Notes: generated by a model from the sequence alone, not told the origin. A stretch of 64,000 nucleotides of DNA from CBDCNH01 sp965219015 (GCA_965219015.1 CBDCNH010000011.1:248001-312000); one strand, 5' to 3'; counted from the stretch's first letter, positions 52,434 to 62,003 are shown. Translations and numbers: made by a program.

Positions 52434-54034
52434 GCCGGGATGGCCCCGTCGCGGATGAGCTTCCACACGATCGCATCGACCAGCGCCTCGAACGAGGCGT
52501 CGACGATGTTGGGCGACACGCCCACGGTGGACCAGCGCCGGCCCTCGGCGTCGGCGCTCTCGATCATCACCCGCGTCACCGCCTCGGTGCCGCCTTGCGT
52601 GATCCGCACCTTGAAGTCCACGAGCCTGAGATCGTCGATCAGCGCCTGGTAGGGCCCGAGATCCTTCGCCAGCGCCTTCGCGAGCGCGTTGACCGGCCCG
52701 CGGTCGGAGCCCGCGGGATCGAGCGACTCCGACGCGGAGAGCATCGTCTCGCCGCCGACGCGCACCACCACGACCGCCTCCGAATGGCTCGCGCCGCGCC
52801 GCCGCTCGACGGTGACGCGGTAGCGCTCCACGTCGAAGTACCGCGGCAGCCGCCCGAGCACGCGCCGCGCCAGGATCTCGAAGCTGGCCTCCGCGGTGTC
52901 GTAGGCGTAGCCCTCGTCCTCGCGCGCCTTCACGGCCTCGAGCACCGCGCCGAGCCCCGGGTCGCCGCGCGGCACCGCGATGCCCGCCGCCTCGAGCCGC
53001 GCGCGCAGGTTCGACTGCCCGGCCTGGTTGCTCATCGGGATCACGCGGATGTTGCCGACCGCCCCCGGCGGCACGTGCTCGTAGGTCGTGGGATCCTTCG
53101 CGATGGCGCTCGCGTGGAGCCCCGCCTTGTGCGCGAAGGCCGAGGCGCCGACGTAGGGCGCGCCGGACCGGGCGACGCGGTTCAGGATCTCGTCGAGCCG
53201 GCGCGACACCCGCGTCAGCGACCCGAGCGCCTCCGGCGTCACCCCGGTCTCGAAGCGGCCGGCGTAGGGCGCCTTCAGGAGCAGCGTCGGGATCAGCGCC
53301 ACGAGGTCGGCGTTGCCGCAGCGCTCGCCGAGGCCGTTGAGCGTGCCCTGCACCTGCCGCGCGCCGGCGTCCACCGCCGCGAGCGCGCCCGCGACGGCGA
53401 GCCCCGCGTCGTCGTGCGTGTGGATGCCGAGCCGCTCGCCGGGCGTGCCCGCGCGCATCGCCGCCTCGACGCCCGCCGCGATGCCGCCCGGAAGCGTGCC
53501 GCCGTTGGTGTCGCAGAGCACGATCCACCGCGCGCCCGCGTCCGCGGCGGCCGCGCAGCAGGCGAGCGCGTAGCCGGGGTCGGCCGCGTGGCCGTCGAAG
53601 AAGTGCTCGGCGTCGAAGAGCGCCTCGCGTCCCGCCGCCACGACATGCGCGACCGACGCGGCGATGCCCGCGAGGTTCTCGTCGAGCCCGATCCCGAGCG
53701 CCGTCTCGACGTGGTAGGGATGCGTCTTGCCGACGAGGCAGACCGCGCGCGTGCCCGCGTTCAGCACCGCCGCGAGCACGTCGTCGTTGGCCGCGCTTCG
53801 GCCCGCGCGCTTCGTCATCCCGAACGCGGTGAGCGTGGCCCGGAGCCGCGGCGGCGCGGCGAAGAACTCCGTGTCGGTCGGGTTCGCGCCGGGCCAGCCG
53901 CCCTCCACGTAGTCCACCCCGAGCCCGTCGAGGAGCCCCGCGATCAGCGCCTTCTCGGCCGCCGAGAACTGCACCCCGTGCGTCTGCGCGCCGTCGCGCA
54001 GCGTGGTGTCGTAGAGCGTCAGCCGCTCGGTCAC
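52430..54034 (-). CDS. cimA: Citramalate synthase
   Basis: 534 residues of the HMGL/DRE-TIM metallolyase family. The start DTTLRDGAQTHGV has the metal-binding D and R-D-G-x-Q. HTHDDAGLAVAGALAA and NGLGERCGNADL carry the His pair and remaining ligands. A LeuA dimer/regulatory C-terminal domain (about 400-530) follows. It condenses acetyl-CoA and pyruvate to (R)-citramalate for isoleucine. The GTG at 54034 overlaps the cysS stop (GTGA). Isopropylmalate synthase is the alternative; the sequence start and length favour CimA. Confidence 0.9.
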   Translation of the reverse strand: MTERLTLYDTTLRDGAQTHGVQFSAAEKALIAGLLDGLGVDYVEGGWPGANPTDTEFFAAPPRLRATLTAFGMTKRAGRSAANDDVLAAVLNAGTRAVCLVGKTHPYHVETALGIGLDENLAGIAASVAHVVAAGREALFDAEHFFDGHAADPGYALACCAAAADAGARWIVLCDTNGGTLPGGIAAGVEAAMRAGTPGERLGIHTHDDAGLAVAGALAAVDAGARQVQGTLNGLGERCGNADLVALIPTLLLKAPYAGRFETGVTPEALGSLTRVSRRLDEILNRVARSGAPYVGASAFAHKAGLHASAIAKDPTTYEHVPPGAVGNIRVIPMSNQAGQSNLRARLEAAGIAVPRGDPGLGAVLEAVKAREDEGYAYDTAEASFEILARRVLGRLPRYFDVERYRVTVERRRGASHSEAVVVVRVGGETMLSASESLDPAGSDRGPVNALAKALAKDLGPYQALIDDLRLVDFKVRITQGGTEAVTRVMIESADAEGRRWSTVGVSPNIVDASFEALVDAIVWKLIRDGAIPA

Positions 54035-55377
54035 GGCTCGAGCGCCGCGAGGTCGGCGCCGGGGGCGAGCGTCCAGTCGGTGCCGTCGCCGCGGTCCATC
54101 AGCACCACGCCCGCGCCCGCGAGGAGGTCGCGGAGCCGGTCCGCTTCGGCGAAGTCCCGCGCCCGCCGCGCCGCGATCCGCGCCGCGACGAGCCGCTCCA
54201 CCGCCGCCGTGTCGCCCGCCCGCGTCCAGGCGCCGTCGCCGAGGAGCCCGAGGACCGCCGCCGAGCCGGCGAGCGCCGCCGCCCGCCCCTCGCCCGCGAG
54301 CCGGTGCAGCACGGCGATGGCGCCCGCCACGTTGAGGTCGTCGGCGAGGGCCGCGACGAACGCGGGGTCGGGCTCGGAGGCCGCGACCCCCTCGGTCAGC
54401 GCGTACCAGGCGCGCAGCGCTGCCTCCGCCTCGCGCGTGCGGGCCTCGGTCCAGTCCATCGGCCTCGCGTAATGCGTGCCCATCAGCGCGAAGCGGACCA
54501 CCTCGCCCGGCAGCCCGGCGTCGAGCACGTCGCGCACGGTGCGGAAGTTGCCGAGGCTCTTCGACATCTTGCGCCCGTCCGCGAGCAGCATCTCGACGTG
54601 CATCCAGACCCGCGCGAAGCCCGAATCCGGCGCCGCGCCAAGCGATTGCGCGCGTTCGTTCTCGTGGTGCGGGAACTTCAGGTCGAGCCCGCCGCCGTGG
54701 ATGTCGAACGTGGGGCCGAGGTACTCCGCCGCCATCGCCGAGCACTCGATGTGCCAGCCGGGCCTGCCCCGGCCGAAGGGGCTCTCCCAGCCGGGCCGGC
54801 CCGGCTCGGACGGCTTCCAGAGCACGAAGTCCATCGGGTCGCGCTTCCAGGCCGCGACCTCGACGCGCGCGCCCGCGAGCATCTCGTCGACCGACCGGTG
54901 CGCGAGGCTGCCGTAGCCGGGGTCGCTGCGGACGTCGAAGAGCACGTGGCCCTCGGCGGCGTAGGCGTGGCCGCGCGCGATCAGCGCCTCGATCATCGCG
55001 ACCATGCCGGCGATGTGGCCGGTCGCGCGGGGCTCGACGTCGGGCGGCAGGACGCCGAGCGCCGCCATGTCGGCGTGGAACCACGCCGTCGTCTCGGCGG
55101 TGACGGTGCCGATCGGCTGCCCGGTCTCGGCGGCGCGCGCGTTGATCTTGTCGTCGACGTCGGTGATGTTGCGGACGTAACGCACGTGCCCCGCGCCGTA
55201 GACGTGGCGCAGGAGCCGCACGAGGAGGTCGAACACCAGCATCGTGCGCGCGTTGCCCAGGTGCGCGCGGTCGTAGACCGTCGGCCCGCAGACGTAGAGC
55301 CCGACGCGCGACGGATCGAGCGGCACGAAGGGCGCCTTCGCGCCGGTCGCGGAATTGGTGAGCCGGATGTCCTGCAT
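54031..55377 (-). CDS. cysS: Cysteinyl-tRNA synthetase
   Basis: 448 residues. The catalytic motifs are YVCGPTVYDRAHLGNAR (HIGH as HLGN, with a zinc Cys), GWHIECSAMAA, GGGLDLKFPHHENERAQS (more zinc ligands) and KMSKSLGNF. Charges tRNA-Cys. The C-terminal ~130 residues form the anticodon stem-contact bundle (FAEADRLRDLLAGAGVVLMD). It is first of cysS-cimA-SQS. The upstream region holds the minisatellites described next. Confidence 0.97.
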   Translation of the reverse strand: MQDIRLTNSATGAKAPFVPLDPSRVGLYVCGPTVYDRAHLGNARTMLVFDLLVRLLRHVYGAGHVRYVRNITDVDDKINARAAETGQPIGTVTAETTAWFHADMAALGVLPPDVEPRATGHIAGMVAMIEALIARGHAYAAEGHVLFDVRSDPGYGSLAHRSVDEMLAGARVEVAAWKRDPMDFVLWKPSEPGRPGWESPFGRGRPGWHIECSAMAAEYLGPTFDIHGGGLDLKFPHHENERAQSLGAAPDSGFARVWMHVEMLLADGRKMSKSLGNFRTVRDVLDAGLPGEVVRFALMGTHYARPMDWTEARTREAEAALRAWYALTEGVAASEPDPAFVAALADDLNVAGAIAVLHRLAGEGRAAALAGSAAVLGLLGDGAWTRAGDTAAVERLVAARIAARRARDFAEADRLRDLLAGAGVVLMDRGDGTDWTLAPGADLAALEP

Positions 55378-55435
55378 GGCGGGCGAGCCCTAGCGGAGGC
55401 TTGCCGGCTTCACAAGGTCGGGCACGGCCGGCCAG

Positions 55436-55730
55436 GCAGGTGCGGGTCGGGCAGGTGCGGCTAGGCAGGTGCGGTCGGGCGTGTGCGGTCGGGCGGGTGC
55501 GGCCAGGTAGGTGCGGTCGGGCAGGTGCGGTCGGGCAGGCCGGCCAGGCAGGTGCGGTAGGCAGGTGCGGTCGGGCGGGTGCGGTCGGGCGGGTGCGGTC
55601 GGGCGGGTGCGGCCAGGCAGGTGCGGTCAGGCAGGTGCGGCCAGGCAGGTGTGGTCGGGCGGGTGCGATCGGGCGGGTGCGGTCCGGCGGGTAGGGTCGG
55701 GCAGGTGCGGCCAGGTAGGTGCGGTCGGGC
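55436..55730. repeat. 14-bp minisatellite, about 21 copies
   Basis: Units close to GCAGGTGCGGTCGG run head to tail for almost 300 bp upstream of cysS, with scattered variants (GCGGGTGCGGTCGG, GCAGGTGCGGCCAG) and a few units one base short or long. As 14 is not a multiple of three, the ORFs through it are artefacts. It lies in the 627-bp gene-free space 55378-56004, which must also hold the cysS promoter. Confidence 0.93.
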
Positions 55731-55830
55731 GTCGCCGCTGGCAGGGCTTGGTGCGGCGTCGGCGTGCTAGCGTCCGAATGCGGTCACCGGGCGCCGACCG
55801 AAACGCGACGGGCTTTGGTCGCCGGGCGGG

Positions 55831-55934
55831 CCAGCGTCGCGGGCCAGCGTCGGGGGCCAGCGTCGGGGGCCAGCGTCGCGGGCCAGCGTCGGGGGCCAGC
55901 ATCGGGGGCGAGCGTCGGGGGCCAGCGTCGGGAG
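55831..55934. repeat. 13-bp minisatellite, 8 copies
   Basis: Eight units of about CCAGCGTCGGGGG with exact 13-bp spacing follow the first array about 100 bp later. The unit is unrelated to the 14-bp one. Both arrays lie between cysS and the membrane-protein gene at 56005. Confidence 0.92.
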
Positions 55935-56004
55935 CGCGCCGCTCCAGACCCGTCACCTCCGATCGCGCCGGTCCGATCCATCACGTCCGGTCGAGCTTCG
56001 GCAC

Positions 56005-56490
56005 TCAGGCGACGACGTAGCCCGGCGCCGTCCGGTCGCGCCAGCGGATCACGGTCGCCGCCACCACCGCGAAGAGCACGTGGCCGACGAGCGCCACCCA
56101 GGTGATCCCGGTGAAGCCGAGGAACGCCGGCAGCCCCGCCACGAGATGCGCCATGACGTACATTGCGAACACCCAGAGCCCGATGCCGTAGGCCACGGCC
56201 ACGACGAGCCAGCCCAGCCCAGGTGCGACGCGACGCGCGAGCGGCTCTGCGATCAGCATGTAGCCGAGCGGATAGGCGACGAGCCCCGCGACGTAGTGCA
56301 GGAAGTTCGCGCCCGCGTCGCTCTGGATGCCGAAGAGCGCGGCGAGCGTGCTCTTCGCCAGCGGCACCGGGGCCAGCATGGCGAAGCCGAGCGCCGGCGA
56401 GAGGCTCTGGCCGTAGAAGTCGAAGGCGACCGTGGCGACGGCGCCCGCGAGGAGCATGGTGAGGAGCATGTGTCCGTCGAAGCTGCGCAT
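56005..56490 (-). CDS. Small integral membrane protein, unknown function
   Basis: 161 residues with four to five hydrophobic helices (HMLLTMLLAGAVATVAFDFYG; LGFAMLAPVPLAKSTLAALFG; FLHYVAGLVAYPLGYMLIAE; GWLVVAVAYGIGLWVFAMYV; FTGITWVALVGHVLFAVVAA). No family is recognised. Conserved-looking His residues in NFLHYVAG, MYVMAHLVAG and VGHVLF are a possible metal or heme site, but that is only a guess. The ATG at 56490 follows GGGGGA. It stands alone. Confidence 0.7.
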   Translation of the reverse strand: MRSFDGHMLLTMLLAGAVATVAFDFYGQSLSPALGFAMLAPVPLAKSTLAALFGIQSDAGANFLHYVAGLVAYPLGYMLIAEPLARRVAPGLGWLVVAVAYGIGLWVFAMYVMAHLVAGLPAFLGFTGITWVALVGHVLFAVVAATVIRWRDRTAPGYVVA

Positions 56491-56610
56491 GTGCGAAGTC
56501 CCCCTGTTGCGGTCGATTGCCACATACCGCGCCTTGGGCACGCGCTCCAAGCGCGCGTCAGTCCGATCACCGCGTCGTTGCTGCCTGCAACAATCGCGCG
56601 AGCGCGTCGC

Positions 56611-56880
56611 TCAGTGGTAGCGGAACTCGCCGACCACGTTGCGCCACTCGCCGGGCGCGATCAGCTTGCGGTGGGTGAAGCGCACCGAATGGAGCGGCCC
56701 CTCGATCTTTTGCTTCCAGAACGCGATGAAGCCGAAGAGCTTCGGGTAGTCCGGCGCGAGGTCGTAGTCCTGCCAGACGAACGAGTTCAGCACCGAGCGG
56801 TGGTCGGGCATCCGGTAGGTCAGCTCGGCGGTCGTCACGCCGTAGCCCTTGAGCATCAGGTCGGTCTCCTGGTGGTCCAT
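56611..56880 (-). CDS. usg: Usg family protein
   Basis: 89 residues matching the small Usg proteins of alphaproteobacteria: a short start, the core GYGVTTAELTYRMPDHRSVL, the strand FVWQDYDLAPDYPKLFGFI and an end containing GPLHSVRFTHRKLIAPGEWR. The function is unknown; the name came from a gene near tryptophan biosynthesis. GAGG is six bases before ATG 56880. No trp gene is adjacent. Confidence 0.85.
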   Translation of the reverse strand: MDHQETDLMLKGYGVTTAELTYRMPDHRSVLNSFVWQDYDLAPDYPKLFGFIAFWKQKIEGPLHSVRFTHRKLIAPGEWRNVVGEFRYH

Positions 56881-56980
56881 TGCGCACCTCGCGTGGGTTG
56901 ACGCCCCGATGATGCACGCAAAACCTTGCCGGGCAATGAATACAAGATGTTGGCACCCCCGCCGCATGGCTGCCAAGGCA

Positions 56981-57010
56981 TTGCGGTCAGAGCTGCCGCC
57001 GCGGTATAAG
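56981..57010 (+). promoter_or_regulatory. Candidate gyrA promoter
   Basis: TTGCGG (56981-56986), 18 bases, TATAAG (57005-57010), 29 bases before the gyrA GTG. The -10 is good and the -35 moderate. Confidence 0.4.
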
Positions 57011-57039
57011 GGAGCACCCCCAGCGACGAGACGCCCCCC

Positions 57040-59748
57040 GTGACCGACAGGCCCGATCCCCCCGACGCCGAGACGCCGAAGCCCGCCGGATCGGCGATCT
57101 CCATCGCCGAGGAGATGCGCTCGTCGTACCTCGACTACGCGATGAGCGTGATCGTGAGCCGCGCCATCCCTGACCTGCGCGACGGGCTGAAGCCCGTCCA
57201 TCGGCGCATCCTCTACGCGATGCACGAGACCGGCAACACGCACGACAAGCCCTACCGCAAGTCCGCCCGACCCGTCGGCGACGTCATGGGCAAGTACCAC
57301 CCGCACGGCGACTCCTCGATCTACGAGGCGCTGGTCAGGATGGCGCAGCCCTTCGCGATGTCGCTGCCGCTCCTCGACGGGCAGGGCAACTTCGGCTCGA
57401 TGGACGGCGACAACGCGGCCGCGATGCGCTACACCGAGGTGCGGATGGACCGCGCCGCGCAGAGCCTCCTCGCCGACATCGAGAAGGACACGGTCGACTT
57501 CCAGGACAACTACGACGGCAAGGACCGCGAGCCGACGGTGCTGCCGGCGCGGTTCCCGAACATGCTCGTCAACGGCGCGGGCGGCATCGCGGTCGGGATG
57601 GCGACCAACATCCCGCCGCACAATCTCGGCGAGGTCATCGACGCCACGCTGGCGCTGATCGCCGAGCCGGACCTCACCTCCGAGCAGCTGATGCAGCACG
57701 TCCCCGCGCCGGACTTCCCGACCGGCGGGCAGATCCTCGGCCGCTCGGGGGCGCGCAAGGCCTATCTCGAGGGCCGCGGCAGCGTCGTCATCCGCGCGAA
57801 GACCCGGATCGAGGAGCTGCGCCGAGACCGCTTCGCCATCGTCGTCGACGAGATCCCCTACCAGGTCAACAAGGCCACGATGATCGAGCGCATCGCCGAG
57901 GCCGCGCGCGACAAGCGCATCGAGGGCATCGCCCATGTCCAGGACGAGAGCGACCGCGTGGGCGTCCGCGTGGTGATCGAGCTGAAGCGCGACGCGACGC
58001 CCGACGTGGTGCTGAACCAGCTCTTCCGCTTCACGCCGATGCAGGTCTCGTTCGGCTGCAACATGCTGGCGCTGAACGGCGGCCGCCCCGAGACGCTGAC
58101 GCTGCGCGACTTCCTGACCGCGTTCGTGGCCTTCCGCGAGGAGGTGGTCGCGCGCCGCACCGCGCACGACCTGCGCCGCGCCCGCGAGCGGAGCCACATC
58201 CTGTGCGGCCTCGCGGTCGCGGTCAGCAACGTGGACGAGGTGGTGGCCACGATCCGGTCGTCGTCCGACCCCGCCGAGGCGCGCGAGCGGCTGATGGCGC
58301 GGGCCTGGCCTGCGGGCGACATCGCCGAGTACATCTCCCTCATCGACGATCCCTCGCACCGCGTGCAGCCCGACGGCACCTACTTCCTGTCCGAGACGCA
58401 GGCCCGCGCCATCCTCGACCTGCGGCTGCAGCGGCTCACCGCGCTCGGGGTCCGCGAAGTGACCGACGAGCTGGTGGAACTGGCCGCAAGAATAAGGGAT
58501 TACCTCGCGATCCTCAGATCTCGTGAGAGGATCATGGCGATCATCGCCGACGATCTGCGCGAGGTTCGCGCGACCTTCGCGGTGCCGCGCCGCACCGAGA
58601 TCGTGGACTGGGCCGGCGACGTCGAGGACGAGGACCTGATCGAGCGCGAGGACATGGTCGTGACCGTGACCTCCGGCGGCTACATCAAGCGCACGCCGCT
58701 CGCCGAGTTCCGCGCGCAGCGCCGCGGCGGCAAGGGGCTCGCCTCGATGGCGACCAAGGAAGACGACGTCGTGACCACGCTCTTCGTGGCCTCGACGCAT
58801 ACGTCGCTCCTCTTCTTCACCACCGACGGGATGACCTACCGGCTCAAGACCTGGCGGCTGCCGCAGGCGGGCCGGTCGGCGCGCGGCAAGGCGATCGTCA
58901 ACATCCTGCCGATCACCCAAGGCACGTCGATCGCCGCGATCATGCCGGTGGACGCGCCCGAGGCGGACTGGGAGGCGCTGCAGATCGTGTTCTCCACCTC
59001 CGACGGCGACGTGCGGCGCAACGCGCTGTCGGACTTCGGCAACGTGATGCGGAACGGCAAGATCGCGATGCGCCTGCCCGAGGGCGTCACGCTCGTCAAC
59101 GCGCGCATCTGCGACGCGAGCGACGACGTGATGCTGGTGACGGCGCTCGGCCGCGCGATCCGCTTCCCCACGACCGACGTGCGCGTGTTCAAGGGGCGGG
59201 ATTCCACCGGCGTGCGCGGCATCCGCGTGGGGCCGGGCGACCGCGTGGTGTCGATGTCGGTGATCCGGCACTTCGATGCCGATCCGGCGGAGCGTGCGGC
59301 CTACCTCAAGATGCGCCGCGCGGTGGCGGGCGCGCTCGACGACGGCGCGGAGGCCGACGAGGACGAGGAGACGGTCGAGGCCGGCCAGCTTTCGCCCGAG
59401 CGCTACGCCGAGATGTCGGCGGCGGAGGATCTGATCGTCACGATCACATCAAGAGGCGCCGGCAAGACCTCGTCGTCGCACGACTATCCCGTGCGTGGCC
59501 GCGGCGGCCAGGGCGTCAAGGCGATGGATACCGGCATGCGCGGCGGCGCGCTCGTCGCGTGCTTCCCGGTCGAGACCGGCGACCAGATCATGCTCGCGAC
59601 CTCCACCGGCCAGTCGATCCGCTGTCCCGTCGACGGCATCTCGTTCCGCTCCCGCTCGGCCGGCGGCGTCAAGGTCTTCGACACGGCCCGCGGCGAGGAG
59701 GTCGTGTCCGTCGCGCGCATCGTCGAGGAGGGCGACGACGGTGCCTGA
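57040..59748 (+). CDS. gyrA: DNA gyrase subunit A
   Basis: 902 residues. The catalytic Tyr is residue 131 in AAMRYTEVRM. Quinolone-region residues are Ser92 and Glu96 (HPHGDSSIYEALVRM; E. coli positions 83 and 87). The GyrA-box QRRGGKG is present, which separates it from ParC. Six beta-pinwheel blades form the C-terminal half, with an acidic insert near 770 (DDGAEADEDEETVE). It supercoils DNA with GyrB. The GTG start lacks a clear Shine-Dalgarno but fits the family length. It leads gyrA-trmFO-gluQ. Confidence 0.96.
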   Translation: MTDRPDPPDAETPKPAGSAISIAEEMRSSYLDYAMSVIVSRAIPDLRDGLKPVHRRILYAMHETGNTHDKPYRKSARPVGDVMGKYHPHGDSSIYEALVRMAQPFAMSLPLLDGQGNFGSMDGDNAAAMRYTEVRMDRAAQSLLADIEKDTVDFQDNYDGKDREPTVLPARFPNMLVNGAGGIAVGMATNIPPHNLGEVIDATLALIAEPDLTSEQLMQHVPAPDFPTGGQILGRSGARKAYLEGRGSVVIRAKTRIEELRRDRFAIVVDEIPYQVNKATMIERIAEAARDKRIEGIAHVQDESDRVGVRVVIELKRDATPDVVLNQLFRFTPMQVSFGCNMLALNGGRPETLTLRDFLTAFVAFREEVVARRTAHDLRRARERSHILCGLAVAVSNVDEVVATIRSSSDPAEARERLMARAWPAGDIAEYISLIDDPSHRVQPDGTYFLSETQARAILDLRLQRLTALGVREVTDELVELAARIRDYLAILRSRERIMAIIADDLREVRATFAVPRRTEIVDWAGDVEDEDLIEREDMVVTVTSGGYIKRTPLAEFRAQRRGGKGLASMATKEDDVVTTLFVASTHTSLLFFTTDGMTYRLKTWRLPQAGRSARGKAIVNILPITQGTSIAAIMPVDAPEADWEALQIVFSTSDGDVRRNALSDFGNVMRNGKIAMRLPEGVTLVNARICDASDDVMLVTALGRAIRFPTTDVRVFKGRDSTGVRGIRVGPGDRVVSMSVIRHFDADPAERAAYLKMRRAVAGALDDGAEADEDEETVEAGQLSPERYAEMSAAEDLIVTITSRGAGKTSSSHDYPVRGRGGQGVKAMDTGMRGGALVACFPVETGDQIMLATSTGQSIRCPVDGISFRSRSAGGVKVFDTARGEEVVSVARIVEEGDDGA

Positions 59749-61105
59749 CGGCGCGGGGCCTGAGCTTCACGTCGTCGGCGGCGGCCTGGCGGGATGCGAG
59801 GCGGCCTGGCAGGCGGCCTCGATGGGCGTGCGGGTGGTGCTGCACGAGATGCGCCCCGGCACCGACACCTTCGCGCACCGGACGGGCATGCTGGCCGAGC
59901 TGGTGTGCTCGAACTCGTTCCGCTCCGACGACGACGCGCAGAACGCGGTGGGGCTCCTGCACTGGGAGATGCGCCGCGCGGGCGGGCTCGTCATGGCCGC
60001 CGCAGACGTTCATGCGCTCCCGGCGGGCGGCGCGCTCGCGGTGGACCGCGAGGCCTTCGCCGCCCATGTCACCGCGCGGATCCGCGCGCATCCCTTGATC
60101 CGCGTCGAGCCGGGCGAAGTCACCGCCTTGCCTGCGGACGGCGCCTGGATCGTCGCGACCGGCCCGCTGACCTCGGGCGCGCTCGCGGCGGCCATCGCGG
60201 CGGCGACCGGGGCGGAGGCGCTTGCGTTCTTCGACGCCATCGCGCCCATCGTCCACTTCGACAGCGTGGACCTGACGCGGGCCTGGTTCCAGTCGCGCTA
60301 CGACAAGGGCGACACCGAGGCCGAGCGGCGCGCCTACCTCAACTGCCCGATGGACCGCGACCAGTACGAGGGCTTCGTCGACGCGCTCGTCCAGGCGGAC
60401 AGGACCGCCTTCAAACCCGATGAGACGGCTGGCTATTTCGACGGCTGCCTCCCCATCGAGGTGATGGCCGAGCGGGGCCGCGAGACGCTGCGCTTCGGGC
60501 CGATGAAGCCCGTGGGGCTGACCAACGCGCACGATCCGGGCCAGAAGCCCTACGCCGTCGTGCAGCTCCGCCGCGACAACGCGCTGGGCACGCTCTACAA
60601 CATCGTCGGCTTCCAGACCAAGCTGAAGTACGCGGCACAAGCCGATGTTCTCAGGCGCATTCCCGGGCTCGAGGGGGCCCGGTTCGCGCGGCTCGGCGGC
60701 ATCCACCGCAACACGTTCCTCAACAGCCCGACGCTGCTCGATGCGTCGCTCCGGCTGCGGAGCGCGCCGCACATCCGCTTCGCGGGCCAGATCACCGGGG
60801 TCGAGGGCTACGTCGAGAGCGCCGCGATGGGGCTCGTCGCGGGACGGCTCGCGGCGGCGGAGCTTCTCGGGCTTGAGGCCGCGCCGCCGCCGCGCGAGAC
60901 CGCGATGGGCGCGCTCCTCCACCACATCACCGGGGGCGCCGAGGCCGCGACGTTCCAGCCGATGAACGTCAACTTCGGGCTCTTCCCGCCGATCGACGCG
61001 AAGGGCGGCCGTCGCGGGCGGCGCGACCGCTACCTGGCCTACACCGACCGCGCCAAGGCGGCAGCCCTCGGCTGGCTGGGGCTTCCGGACCGGGATGCCG
61101 CCTGA
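59741..61105 (+). CDS. trmFO: Folate-dependent tRNA U54 methyltransferase TrmFO
   Basis: 454 residues. FAD binds at VVGGGLAGCEAAWQAA. The family signature ELVCSNSFRSDDDAQNAVGLLH has the conserved Cys, and NCPMDRDQYEGFVDAL and FDGCLPIEVMAERG follow, the latter with the catalytic Cys. It uses methylene-tetrahydrofolate to methylate U54 of tRNA. The GTG at 59741 overlaps the last 8 bases of gyrA and has GGAGGG upstream. Confidence 0.95.
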   Translation: MPDGAGPELHVVGGGLAGCEAAWQAASMGVRVVLHEMRPGTDTFAHRTGMLAELVCSNSFRSDDDAQNAVGLLHWEMRRAGGLVMAAADVHALPAGGALAVDREAFAAHVTARIRAHPLIRVEPGEVTALPADGAWIVATGPLTSGALAAAIAAATGAEALAFFDAIAPIVHFDSVDLTRAWFQSRYDKGDTEAERRAYLNCPMDRDQYEGFVDALVQADRTAFKPDETAGYFDGCLPIEVMAERGRETLRFGPMKPVGLTNAHDPGQKPYAVVQLRRDNALGTLYNIVGFQTKLKYAAQADVLRRIPGLEGARFARLGGIHRNTFLNSPTLLDASLRLRSAPHIRFAGQITGVEGYVESAAMGLVAGRLAAAELLGLEAAPPPRETAMGALLHHITGGAEAATFQPMNVNFGLFPPIDAKGGRRGRRDRYLAYTDRAKAAALGWLGLPDRDAA

Positions 61106-62003
61106 GCCCGCCACGCGCTTCGCGCCCTCGCCGACCGGGCCCCTGCACCTCGGCCACGCCTACGCCGCGCTCGTCGCGCACGACCTCGCGCGGCGCCTGC
61201 ACGGGCGGTTCCTCCTCCGCATCGAAGACCTCGACCGCGGCCGGTCGCGCCCGGACTGGGAAGCCGCGATCCACGCCGACCTCGCCTGGCTCGGCATCCC
61301 GCCCGATGCGCCGGCCCTGCGCCAGTCCGAGCGCGCGGACGTCTATCGCGCTGGCCTGGACACCTTGCGAGAGGCGGGCGTTCTCTACGCCTGCACCTGC
61401 ACCCGCGCCGACATCCTCGCCGCCGCCAGCGCGCCGCACGACGCGGGCCACGGGCCGGTCTATCCCGGCACCTGCCGGCGCCGTGGTCATCCGATGCACG
61501 CGGATGCCGTGCTCCGCCTCGACATCGCCAAGGCATTCACCAAGGTATCCGCGAGCTTCACCGACCTCGCCGCCGGCCCGCGGACGCCCGACGCCGAAGC
61601 GCTCGCTAGCGGCATCGGCGATGTCGTGATCGCGCGTCGGGGCCTCGCGGCCTATCACCTCGCGTGCGTGGTCGATGATGCCGCGCAAGGGATCACTCAT
61701 GTGACGCGCGGCGGTGACCTGCTCCCAGTGACGCCGGTGCAGGTGCTCTTGCAGGGTCTCCTCGGCCTGCCGGTGCCGGTCTACGCGCATCACCGGCTCA
61801 TCCGCGACGCGACGGGAAAGCGTCTCGCCAAGCGCGACGACGCCCGGTCGCTCGCGCGTCTCCGGGCCGACGGGATCACCCCGTCAGGCCTCCGCCGGCG
61901 CCTCGGGCTCGCGGACGGTCACCTCGGCATCGCCCTGCAGGCTCGTGAAGAAACAGGTTTTTCGCCCGGTGTGGCAAGCGGGTCCGACCTGCCTGACCCG
62001 TAG
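61095..62003 (+). CDS. gluQ: Glutamyl-Q tRNA(Asp) synthetase
   Basis: 302 residues, a truncated class I synthetase without an anticodon-binding domain. The HIGH-type motif is in TRFAPSPTGPLHLGHAYAA and the KMSKS-like in GKRLAKRDDARSL. A zinc site is likely at CTCTRAD and CRRRGH. It attaches glutamate to queuosine in tRNA-Asp. The ATG overlaps the trmFO end by 11 bp. Its last ~40 codons lie opposite the 3' end of hisI. Confidence 0.92.
   Translation: MPPEPATRFAPSPTGPLHLGHAYAALVAHDLARRLHGRFLLRIEDLDRGRSRPDWEAAIHADLAWLGIPPDAPALRQSERADVYRAGLDTLREAGVLYACTCTRADILAAASAPHDAGHGPVYPGTCRRRGHPMHADAVLRLDIAKAFTKVSASFTDLAAGPRTPDAEALASGIGDVVIARRGLAAYHLACVVDDAAQGITHVTRGGDLLPVTPVQVLLQGLLGLPVPVYAHHRLIRDATGKRLAKRDDARSLARLRADGITPSGLRRRLGLADGHLGIALQAREETGFSPGVASGSDLPDP

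Noticed and set aside
55436..55934. CRISPR array
   Set aside because: Units are 13-14 bp in direct tandem with no unique spacers between them.
55401..56020. Several ORFs of up to 169 codons through the minisatellites
   Set aside because: The 14-bp and 13-bp units shift frame with each copy, giving the same low-complexity peptide in all frames.
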